Of a stretch of DNA of 22,736 bases, positions 18,490 through 22,736 are shown piece after piece (the first letter of the stretch is position 1; every line of letters starts with the position of its first letter). A program made the translations under genes and the position numbers. Location of the stretch: assembly GCA_048267165.1 (NCBI GenBank), contig JBLWYD010000051.1, positions 1 through 22,736 on the forward strand, in the 5' to 3' direction. The notes beneath the pieces were generated by a model, which had not been told where the DNA came from, did no database searches, and saw only the letters and a program-made list of their open reading frames with translations. Source of the DNA: PGYR01 sp048267165. GTDB lineage: Bacteria; Bacteroidota; Ignavibacteria; Kapaibacteriales; UBA2268.

Positions 18490-18503
18490 TTTATAATTTT
18501 AGG

Positions 18504-18568
18504 GTGTACCACTTGGGGAAAGTGACTCTTTATTCTATGTAAGAATTAGGTTTCCCCAAGTGGTACAC
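18504..18568. repeat. Right copy of the direct-repeated palindrome, in the leader of the primase-helicase gene
   Basis: GTGTACCACTTGGGGAAA (18504-18521) and TTTCCCCAAGTGGTACAC (18551-18568) form an 18-bp perfect inverted repeat. The 29-base loop shares CTCTTTATTCTAT-TAAGAATTAGG with the left copy. It ends 14 bases before the start codon on the - strand, so its RNA form would sit right against the ribosome-binding region. Compared with 13581-13640, one arm pair has changed together (T-A to A-T). It could be an origin or initiator-binding site, an operator, or a translation-control hairpin. Confidence 0.87.
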
Positions 18569-18641
18569 AGGTTAAAAAAATATGGTGTTTACTTTTAGAT
18601 TAAGTTGTCCGTATAGGTTCTATAACTGATACAGGTTTGAT

Positions 18642-18661
18642 ACTGTAATGATTATTACAGT
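18642..18661. repeat. Small inverted repeat upstream of the primase-helicase
   Basis: ACTGTAAT-GATT-ATTACAGT is an 8-bp perfect inverted repeat with a 4-base centre, between the HTH gene stop and the primase-helicase leader. Without a long T tract it is a weak terminator for the HTH gene; an operator is equally possible. Confidence 0.4.
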
Positions 18662-18727
18662 TAGCAGAAACCAAATTATATGTCCTCTAGAATGACAGTA
18701 TAAAAGAATTAATGCTATGTTTTTTTA

Positions 18728-18994
18728 CTAAAACAGTAGGTTAAGAAAGTTGTATCCTTTAAAATATTTCCTTCGATCTATTTTAAGAGAATTTAGGATT
18801 TCTTTTTTGTTCCAGTAATTAATGTAATTGAGATTAATATCGAAAAGCTGTATAGTTTCTTTTCGAGTTAAGAAAGGTTTTCTTATAGAGATTGATTTTT
18901 TAATTTTTAAGTTTACTGCATTCTCTATAGGCTTACAGTTAAAAAAGTTTACCAATTCTTTTGGTGATAATTGTGTTGTAATATATTTAGCCAT
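18728..18994 (-). CDS. Excisionase-like helix-turn-helix protein (HTH_17 type)
   Basis: An 88-residue protein. Its C-terminal half, FLTRKETIQLFDINLNYINY followed by WNKKEILNSLKIDRRKYFKG, fits the winged HTH of Bacteroidota excisionase-family DNA-binding proteins: 'LTRKEvaelf.vs..ti..w...G.L....ig.r.yy'. Such proteins serve as recombination directionality factors or as regulators in integrative elements. It lies directly upstream of the primase-helicase in the same direction, so it may control excision and replication together. Its own predicted promoter is 19019-19026. Whether it is an Xis or a transcription regulator cannot be told from sequence alone. Confidence 0.7.
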   Translation of the reverse strand: MAKYITTQLSPKELVNFFNCKPIENAVNLKIKKSISIRKPFLTRKETIQLFDINLNYINYWNKKEILNSLKIDRRKYFKGYNFLNLLF

Positions 18995-19018
18995 TGTTAA
19001 TAGTTTTTAATGATGGCA

Positions 19019-19079
19019 CAAATATCTTACGAGTTTAAGCTAAAAATGTATAGATAAATTATCCTGATTTATCGATAAA
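19019..19079 (-). promoter_or_regulatory. Predicted promoter plus GATAAA palindromes upstream of the HTH gene
   Basis: On the - strand GATATTTG (19026 down to 19019) is one base from the TAnnTTTG -7 consensus and lies 25 bases before the HTH start codon. Just upstream, GATAAAT (19053-19059) and ATTTATC (19067-19073) are an inverted repeat. TTTATCGATAAA (19068-19079) is a perfect 12-bp palindrome sharing one half with it. Three GATAAA half-sites in 27 bases look like a cooperative operator; the ligand protein is unknown. Confidence 0.45.
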
Positions 19080-19080
19080 A

Positions 19081-19611
19081 CTATTTTGATTTAATTATTT
19101 CTCTTAAACGTTGTTTTACTTTTTTTGAATTCGCATTGTTGTAGTTAAACTTAACAATTAACTTGTTATAATTCTCACGAATATATTTTTCGTATTCACT
19201 AGGTGGATGATTTTCAGGCATTAATTCATTAAAGATGTAAGCGTATTTTATATCTTTATCATAATCCCATTTTTCCATTATATTATTGAAAATAGATAGT
19301 GTTTCATCATCCACAAATGGGTGTGAGATTTTCTTAATGTTGTCTTTATCTTTGGTAATTTCTTCCTTGTTTAAAACTTCATTAATATTTTCCATTTGTA
19401 TTTCTATATCTATGATACGACGTTCTGCATTAGCTTGAATATTGTTGCTGTAGGTGTGTCTCTTTTTCTCAGCTATAACATATCGACAATTCCGTTTCAA
19501 TTCTTTCAGAAATTCTTTCAACTCTTCTTTTGGAGTCGTTTCTAATTCTTGGATACTTAGATCCATTATATGTTGTATTTCAAAATGCAATTGACGAAGT
19601 GTTTTTCCCAT
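19081..19611 (-). CDS. Orphan helical protein, unknown function
   Basis: A 176-residue protein that I do not recognise. It is almost wholly helical and charged: an N-terminal helical half (QELETTPKEELKEFLKELKR), a short linker, and a C-terminal half with IMEKWDYDKDIKYAYIFNEL and a PENHPPSEYEKYIRENYNK turn. There is no signal peptide, membrane segment or catalytic motif. The gene is in the same direction as the HTH and primase-helicase genes, and its stop abuts the GATAAA operator-like site. A predicted -7 box TAAATTTG lies at 19688-19681 on the - strand, giving a leader of about 60 bases with an A/T tract. Similar small helical genes are common in integrative elements of Bacteroidota; no role is proposed. 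Confidence 0.7.
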   Translation of the reverse strand: MGKTLRQLHFEIQHIMDLSIQELETTPKEELKEFLKELKRNCRYVIAEKKRHTYSNNIQANAERRIIDIEIQMENINEVLNKEEITKDKDNIKKISHPFVDDETLSIFNNIMEKWDYDKDIKYAYIFNELMPENHPPSEYEKYIRENYNKLIVKFNYNNANSKKVKQRLREIIKSK

Positions 19612-19680
19612 AGAGATATGTTTTTAATTTTTTTTTTTAAAATAATTACTTTAATATAACTTAAAAAAGTTTTACTAAAT

Positions 19681-19688
19681 CAAATTTA
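19681..19688 (-). promoter_or_regulatory. Predicted -7 box for the orphan helical gene
   Basis: TAAATTTG on the - strand matches TAnnTTTG exactly, about 70 bases before the start codon. A -33 TTTG at the usual spacing is not apparent, and such motifs arise easily in AT-rich DNA. Confidence 0.35.
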
Positions 19689-19757
19689 AAGTTTTTTGAT
19701 ATTTATTACCTCATTAATTTAGTATTACATAAAGATTATTTATGCTTTAAATTTAAA

Positions 19758-19824
19758 ACATACAAATGTGGGGAGAGTTTCTACTTCTATTAATAAGTTG
19801 CATATTTCCCCCATATTTGTATGT
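19758..19824. repeat. Long-loop inverted repeat, 16-bp arms
   Basis: ACATACAAATGTGGGG (19758-19773) pairs with CCCCATATTTGTATGT (19809-19824) with a single G-T mismatch that would be G-U in RNA. The loop is 35 bases. The layout (16-18 bp arms ending in GGGG/CCCC next to a ~30-base loop) resembles the palindromes at 13581 and 18504, but the arm sequence differs. Confidence 0.75.
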
Positions 19825-19864
19825 GATATTTAACGTGTTTCTATTGATTTATAGAGAGAGAATA

Positions 19865-19894
19865 AACACTTACGATTATCGTAAATGTTTTTTT
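19865..19894 (+). terminator. Terminator-like stem with T tract
   Basis: AACACTTACGAT (19865-19876) and ATCGTAAATGTT (19878-19889) pair with one mismatch, followed by a T run to 19894 on the + strand. On the - strand it lies about 40 bases past the XRE-like gene stop, so it may end that gene's transcript. The better T tract points to + strand transcription, where no protein gene is present. Confidence 0.55.
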
Positions 19895-19931
19895 GTTCAT
19901 TAATAAGGTGAAGAAGTTAAATAAAAGACCT

Positions 19932-20150
19932 CTAAATCTTAACTAGTTTAAAAAAATCTTCAAGTTTAAGGTTTCTAGCTTCACAAATCTTATGTAAAGT
20001 TTTTAAAGGAATTCTATATCCATCTGTCTGAAGAATCTTTCTAACAGTCTTCTCGTCAATATTATGATCAAGAGCAAAGTTTCTGTTAGACTTACTTGGT
20101 TTAATCCACTCTTTAGCTATGTAATTGCAAACTTTTTTATTTACATCCAT
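19932..20150 (-). CDS. Small XRE-like helix-turn-helix regulator
   Basis: A compact HTH protein of 72 residues from the ATG at 20150. The fold is visible in SNRNFALDHNIDEKTVRKIL followed by LKTLHKICEARNLKLEDFFKLV, which matches the 'FA...gi...tvr.il....ri.l.tL.kIc.al...l..ff' pattern of XRE/Cro-type repressors in Bacteroidota. The frame remains open up to 20201, but that extension (MRPFVRVIFYNYTFICC) runs through the GC-rich direct repeats of the divergent intergenic region and is unlikely to be translated. The gene is divergent from the lipoprotein gene with 96 bases between them, so it probably autoregulates and controls its neighbour. It may be the master repressor of the element. Confidence 0.72.
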   Translation of the reverse strand: MDVNKKVCNYIAKEWIKPSKSNRNFALDHNIDEKTVRKILQTDGYRIPLKTLHKICEARNLKLEDFFKLVKI

Positions 20151-20246
20151 ACAGCAAATGAATGTATAGTTGTAAAAAATAACGCGGACGAACGGACGCA
20201 AAAGAAATATTTCTTCTATATTTGAGCGAATTAAAAATAAAATCTT
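20151..20246. promoter_or_regulatory. Divergent control region with direct repeats and a palindrome
   Basis: Between the XRE-like gene (-) and the lipoprotein gene (+). It contains CGGACG twice with an 8-base period (20185-20190 and 20193-20198), unusually GC-rich here, then a perfect 14-bp palindrome AAGAAATATTTCTT (20202-20215). That directly abuts TATATTTG (20217-20224), an exact TAnnTTTG -7 box for the lipoprotein gene. On the - strand TTCATTTG near 20160 may serve the regulator. This is the arrangement expected of repressor operators overlapping promoters. Confidence 0.5.
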
Positions 20247-20987
20247 ATGAAAAAATATTTAGCAAGTATTATGATTGCTTTTCTAGTATCATGCGGAACG
20301 ACCACTAAAGAAGAAACCCCTAAGGAGAACTCTGAGAATGATAACTCAACAGAGAAGGTTATTCAAGCTAAAAAGGAAGAAGAGTTAGCAAAGGAAAAGA
20401 AGCTGGAAAAGCTTCGTTATTACATGAATAACTCTTCTGTAACAGATGAAAATGGGATTTCTTACAAGCTAGAGGTTGTTAAAACCATTATTGGTCAGGA
20501 AAATATGTATACTTCTAAGAAAATGTATGTTACTAGAGGGGATATAGGTTTTGATAAATATGTTGTAGTAAGTTCTTATCGTATTAAAACTCTTTTTAAA
20601 CTTAAATCTAATGGAAAAATTAGTGATAACATTGAACTAGAAGGTTTTTTAGTTAAATCTCAACTCAATGGAGATACTAAATATAATTTTTGGGATTCAA
20701 AATTGAATAAATGGGTTGTTAAAACTAAACAAGATGTAATAATGTTACGTAATATGAGCTGTAATGATAGTTTTATATATTATCCTCAACTCGATTCAAA
20801 AACACACAGAAAAAATAGAATTACTGAATTTACAAGTGTTTGGTGTAATTTTGGTATTGGAGATGATGTAAAGAATTCAAAAATAGAAGCAATAAATAAA
20901 TGTGGAATGCTTGAAGATAATCTTAAAAATATTCAATATACAACTGATAATCTTTTGGATATTAATAATGTTTTTAAAAGTAATTAG
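20247..20987 (+). CDS. Putative lipoprotein of unknown function
   Basis: A 246-residue protein with an N-terminal lipoprotein signal: MKKYLASIMIAFLVSC, with the lipobox LVSC placing the lipidated Cys at residue 16. A short T/E/N/K-rich tether (residues 17-45) and a charged helix KKEEELAKEKKLEKLRYY follow. The rest is a mostly beta-like soluble domain I do not recognise, with cysteines in LRNMSCNDS, VWCNFG and NKCGM that could form disulfides. It should be anchored in the membrane facing the periplasm or cell surface. It is the only + strand gene in this module and is read from its own promoter (TATATTTG at 20217-20224), divergent from the XRE-like regulator. A cargo or surface-exclusion role would be guesswork. 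Confidence 0.75.
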   Translation: MKKYLASIMIAFLVSCGTTTKEETPKENSENDNSTEKVIQAKKEEELAKEKKLEKLRYYMNNSSVTDENGISYKLEVVKTIIGQENMYTSKKMYVTRGDIGFDKYVVVSSYRIKTLFKLKSNGKISDNIELEGFLVKSQLNGDTKYNFWDSKLNKWVVKTKQDVIMLRNMSCNDSFIYYPQLDSKTHRKNRITEFTSVWCNFGIGDDVKNSKIEAINKCGMLEDNLKNIQYTTDNLLDINNVFKSN

Positions 20988-21072
20988 TTTAGATGAGTCT
21001 AATGAATAAGCTAAAGCAAAATCATTTAAATTAACAGTTGAGAATGTAAGTTTTAAGCTCTCTAATTATTTG

Positions 21073-21132
21073 CAAAAGTTGTCACTCTGTATTTTTATTA
21101 TTATAAGTAAAAGAACACTATGACAACTTTTG
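21073..21132. repeat. Long-loop inverted repeat, 12-bp perfect arms
   Basis: CAAAAGTTGTCA (21073-21084) and TGACAACTTTTG (21121-21132) are perfectly complementary across a 36-base loop, and TG/TA outside adds two pairs including G-U. It lies between the lipoprotein stop and the terminator at 21161. Its long loop is unlike a terminator. Confidence 0.7.
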
Positions 21133-21160
21133 TAATAAAAAAATTAACCTTTGAAACCTT

Positions 21161-21188
21161 AAAATGACCCGAAAAGGGTCATTTTTTT
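21161..21188. terminator. Bidirectional terminator between the lipoprotein and integrase genes
   Basis: AAAATGACCC (21161-21170), loop GAAAA and GGGTCATTTT (21176-21185) form a 10-bp perfect stem flanked by an A run and a T run (to 21188). It lies 10 bases past the integrase stop on the - strand and serves the convergent lipoprotein gene on the + strand. Confidence 0.85.
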
Positions 21189-21198
21189 GATTTAGAAA

Positions 21199-22185
21199 TT
21201 AATTCTGATTCTTTGAATACATTTCTTTAAACTGTTTAGCATAATCGTAAGATGTTTTACCAATGTAACCGAGAAACGTTTTCTCACTTCTATGTCCTGT
21301 AACACTCATGATTAAATAATTAGGGAGCTTCCCGAAGTTGTTCGTACAGAAGGTTCTTCTACAAGTATGAGTTGAAATTAATTCCCATTTCTCATACTTT
21401 CCTAATTCTCTACGTTTAGAGTCTTTATTAAATAGAAAACCTTCTGTTAATTGATTAACTCCAGCAAGTCTACATATTTCTTTCATGTATTGATTAAACT
21501 TCTGTTGACTAATCTTATAAGGAAACCCATTAGATATAATTTCTTTTACTTCTTCAAGTACAGGAATAGTAACTAAGTTACCCGTTTTTTGTTGCTTTAA
21601 TTCGATAACTTCTAGGTTATTTCTAGTATGAAAATTATCTAAAGTTATGTTGAGTAAATCGCCTGCTCTTTGACCTGTATAACAGCCTAAAAGAAGCCAT
21701 TTACGGACGTTTTTAAGGCTTTTTAAGGGGAGTTCTATATCTTTTATAGATTCCAATTCTTCTGGTCTTAAAACGATTATATATTCGTTTTTTGTCTTGT
21801 ATCCAGATACTTTAAATAATTGTGGATGTGTTTCTAAACCATTAAATTTAGCGTCGTTACAAAGTGTTTTAATAACACTTAACATTCTACCTGCATAACC
21901 TGAAGCATATTTCTTAATATCAACCATCCAATTAACAAAACGGTTGCTAAAATCAAGATTTACATCTTTAATTTTGATAGCTTCTTTTCCTTGAAACTCA
22001 ATTAAGAACTTTTTTAAAATTTTAAAATCGTCAATTCTTGACTTAGATAAACCAAAAGTTCCTTTAGCATTTTTAATAGTCGATGACTTATTTATGTAGT
22101 AATCTACGTAGTTAACTAAAGTTAAAGGAAGTTTATGTTTTGTGTTAGTAGTTCTATTAAAAAAGTTGTTAATACAGTCTTGCAA
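21199..22185 (-). CDS. Tyrosine recombinase/integrase, catalytic and core-binding part
   Basis: Site-specific recombinase of the phage/ICE type. From the ATG at 22185 the product has 328 residues. The SAM-like core-binding domain covers about residues 15-115. The catalytic domain has all six active-site positions: GQRAGDL (Arg), KQQKTGNL (Lys), THTCRRTF (His-x-x-Arg), VTGHRSEKT (His) and FLGYIG (nucleophile Tyr). It also resembles Bacteroidota integrases in 'LGCYTGQRAGDLLNI' and 'SVTGHRSEKTF'. The same frame stays open upstream to 22308 and encodes family-like residues (LEEFVYNRFNI, DINKLW), so 22185 is unlikely to be the natural start. The N-terminal arm-binding piece is in another frame (22298-22468). 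If the frameshift is real and not bypassed, the enzyme may be crippled. It faces away from tRNA-Leu. Confidence 0.85.
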   Translation of the reverse strand: MQDCINNFFNRTTNTKHKLPLTLVNYVDYYINKSSTIKNAKGTFGLSKSRIDDFKILKKFLIEFQGKEAIKIKDVNLDFSNRFVNWMVDIKKYASGYAGRMLSVIKTLCNDAKFNGLETHPQLFKVSGYKTKNEYIIVLRPEELESIKDIELPLKSLKNVRKWLLLGCYTGQRAGDLLNITLDNFHTRNNLEVIELKQQKTGNLVTIPVLEEVKEIISNGFPYKISQQKFNQYMKEICRLAGVNQLTEGFLFNKDSKRRELGKYEKWELISTHTCRRTFCTNNFGKLPNYLIMSVTGHRSEKTFLGYIGKTSYDYAKQFKEMYSKNQN

Positions 22186-22297
22186 CCAAAGTTTATTAAT
22201 GTCAGTAACTTCAAAATCAATATTGAACCTATTATAAACGAATTCTTCAAGATTAATAATTATTGATTTTACTTTTAAAGATTCCTTACAGTTCGCC

Positions 22298-22468
22298 TTA
22301 GGGATATTTTAATTGCTTGTTTTTGGAATCAAACCAGTAACTTCTTTTCGATTTAAATTCGGTATTAATAAAAATATCGAGTTTATTGTTTTTATCCTTA
22401 TGAGTAAATCTCATAGTTAATGAACCAAAGTCTTTTATAGACCTGAAAATAAATTTAATTGATGCCAT
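22298..22468 (-). pseudogene. N-terminal arm-binding segment of the integrase, split off by a frameshift
   Basis: The ATG at 22468 (- strand) starts MASIKFIFRS, then LTMRFTHKDKNNKLDIFINT and KSKRSYWFDSKNKQLK before a stop at 22300-22298. This is the usual N-terminal layout of Bacteroidota integrases: a beta-rich arm-type DNA-binding domain. The continuation IPKANCKESLKVKSIIINLE is found in the +1 frame, which runs without a stop into the catalytic ORF. The switch would occur between 22308 and 22298, at the sequence TAT CCC TAA GG. It is either a one-base indel mutation, a sequencing error, or a +1 recoding site. Confidence 0.75.
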
Positions 22469-22470
22469 TT

Positions 22471-22492
22471 TTTGCACACTATTTGCACACTA
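22471..22492. repeat. Tandem 11-bp direct repeat upstream of the integrase
   Basis: TTTGCACACTA occurs twice in immediate succession (22471-22481 and 22482-22492), right before the integrase N-terminal ATG. It may be an arm-type binding site for the integrase or excisionase, or an operator. Confidence 0.6.
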
Positions 22493-22572
22493 AAGCATAA
22501 AAACAGTTAAAATGTGGTGATTTAAGAATGTTGTGAAATTAAGCCTGTTACAGTCTTAAGTCCAATAAGTAC

Positions 22573-22654
22573 GCGGGCGTGGTGGAATTGGTAGACACGC
22601 TAGACTTAGGATCTAGTGCAGCAATGTGTGAGAGTTCGAGTCTCTCCGCCCGTA
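22573..22654 (+). tRNA. tRNA-Leu (anticodon UAG)
   Basis: Complete class II tRNA of 82 bases. The acceptor arms GCGGGCG and CGCCCGT pair with a terminal G-U, and the discriminator is A. The anticodon stem CTAGA/TCTAG encloses the loop CTTAGGA, giving anticodon TAG. There is a long variable arm, and the T arm is GAGAG-TTCGAGT-CTCTC. The CCA end is not encoded. It reads CUA-type leucine codons. tRNA-Leu genes are known integration targets of Bacteroidota elements such as NBU1, and an integrase lies 105 bases away on the 5' side. Confidence 0.95.
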
Positions 22655-22667
22655 CTGATTTAAAGAT

Positions 22668-22700
22668 AAAACCTTAATTCGTATAGAGTTAAGGTTTTTT
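22668..22700 (+). terminator. Terminator after tRNA-Leu
   Basis: AAAACCTTAA (22668-22677) and TTAAGGTTTT (22689-22698) form a 10-bp perfect stem followed by TT, immediately downstream of the tRNA. Confidence 0.8.
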
Positions 22701-22736
22701 ATATTATCTGCACAACTTTTTAAAACCTCAATTATT

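Larger units (their letters stand above)
19612..19931. other. 320-base gene-free region with a long hairpin and a terminator-like stem
   Basis: No gene on either strand. It holds the predicted promoter of the orphan helical gene, a 16-bp long-loop inverted repeat (19758-19824) and a terminator-like stem with a T7 tract on the + strand (19865-19894). This combination would fit a small structured RNA on the + strand or a control/origin region. Nothing else is seen. Confidence 0.5.

Noticed and set aside
13578..18568. Flanking palindromes as integron attC sites around a gene cassette
   Set aside because: The expected RYYYAAC and GTTRRRY core boxes and extrahelical bases are not evident, the enclosed gene is far longer than a cassette, and the nearby recombinase is of the phage/ICE type.
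18828..19010. + strand ORF opposite the excisionase-like gene
   Set aside because: Antisense shadow; the - strand frame has a clear HTH pattern and promoter.
20181..20199. GC-rich ACGCGGACG motif as a partial copy of the tRNA 5' end (att candidate)
   Set aside because: The similarity to ACGCGGGCG is only about 9 bases with a mismatch and does not continue into the tRNA sequence.
1..22736. CRISPR array, retron or IS element
   Set aside because: No regularly spaced repeat series, no reverse transcriptase and no transposase gene with terminal inverted repeats were seen; the repeated units are only pairs.

Overview
The window looks like an accessory region of a low-GC Bacteroidota chromosome, most likely a flavobacterium. 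The evidence is the strongly AT-rich codon use, A-rich leaders instead of clear Shine-Dalgarno sites, several TAnnTTTG-type -7 boxes, a decayed Rhs/YD-repeat fragment of the Bacteroidota 'YYPFGLKHKGYN' type, and BT4734/VirE-type primase and Bacteroidota-type integrase genes.

Left part (1-11664, all + strand): a tightly packed defence array. A DUF3883-type protein cut by the window edge is followed by an OLD-family ATPase/TOPRIM nuclease plus a UvrD-like helicase (a Gabija-like pair). A complete Wadjet (JetABCD) cluster comes next: kleisin-like JetA, MukE-like JetB, SMC-like JetC and TOPRIM-type JetD. The largest gap between these genes is 54 bases, so they could be one long transcription unit.

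Middle (11665-13677): a seam. It holds the Rhs-type relic, a YegP/DUF1508 two-repeat protein with a good terminator, and an orphan PD-(D/E)XK nuclease-like gene.

Right part (13581-22468, mostly - strand): what looks like the replication, control and integration module of an integrative or satellite-like element. A 1603-residue AEP primase plus SF2 helicase protein is bracketed by two directly repeated ~60-base palindromes whose arms show a compensatory base change. Next come an excisionase-like HTH protein, an orphan helical protein, a gene-free stretch with a long hairpin and a terminator-like stem, a small XRE-like regulator divergent from a lipoprotein gene, and a tyrosine recombinase whose N-terminal part is separated by a +1 frameshift. 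An intact tRNA-Leu(UAG) lies just beyond. No att duplication could be located and the element's limits are not defined.

The most unusual feature is the hairpin-gene-hairpin arrangement around the primase-helicase, which resembles a bipartite replication origin (compare ori/crr of satellite P4). This is inference and needs comparative and experimental tests.
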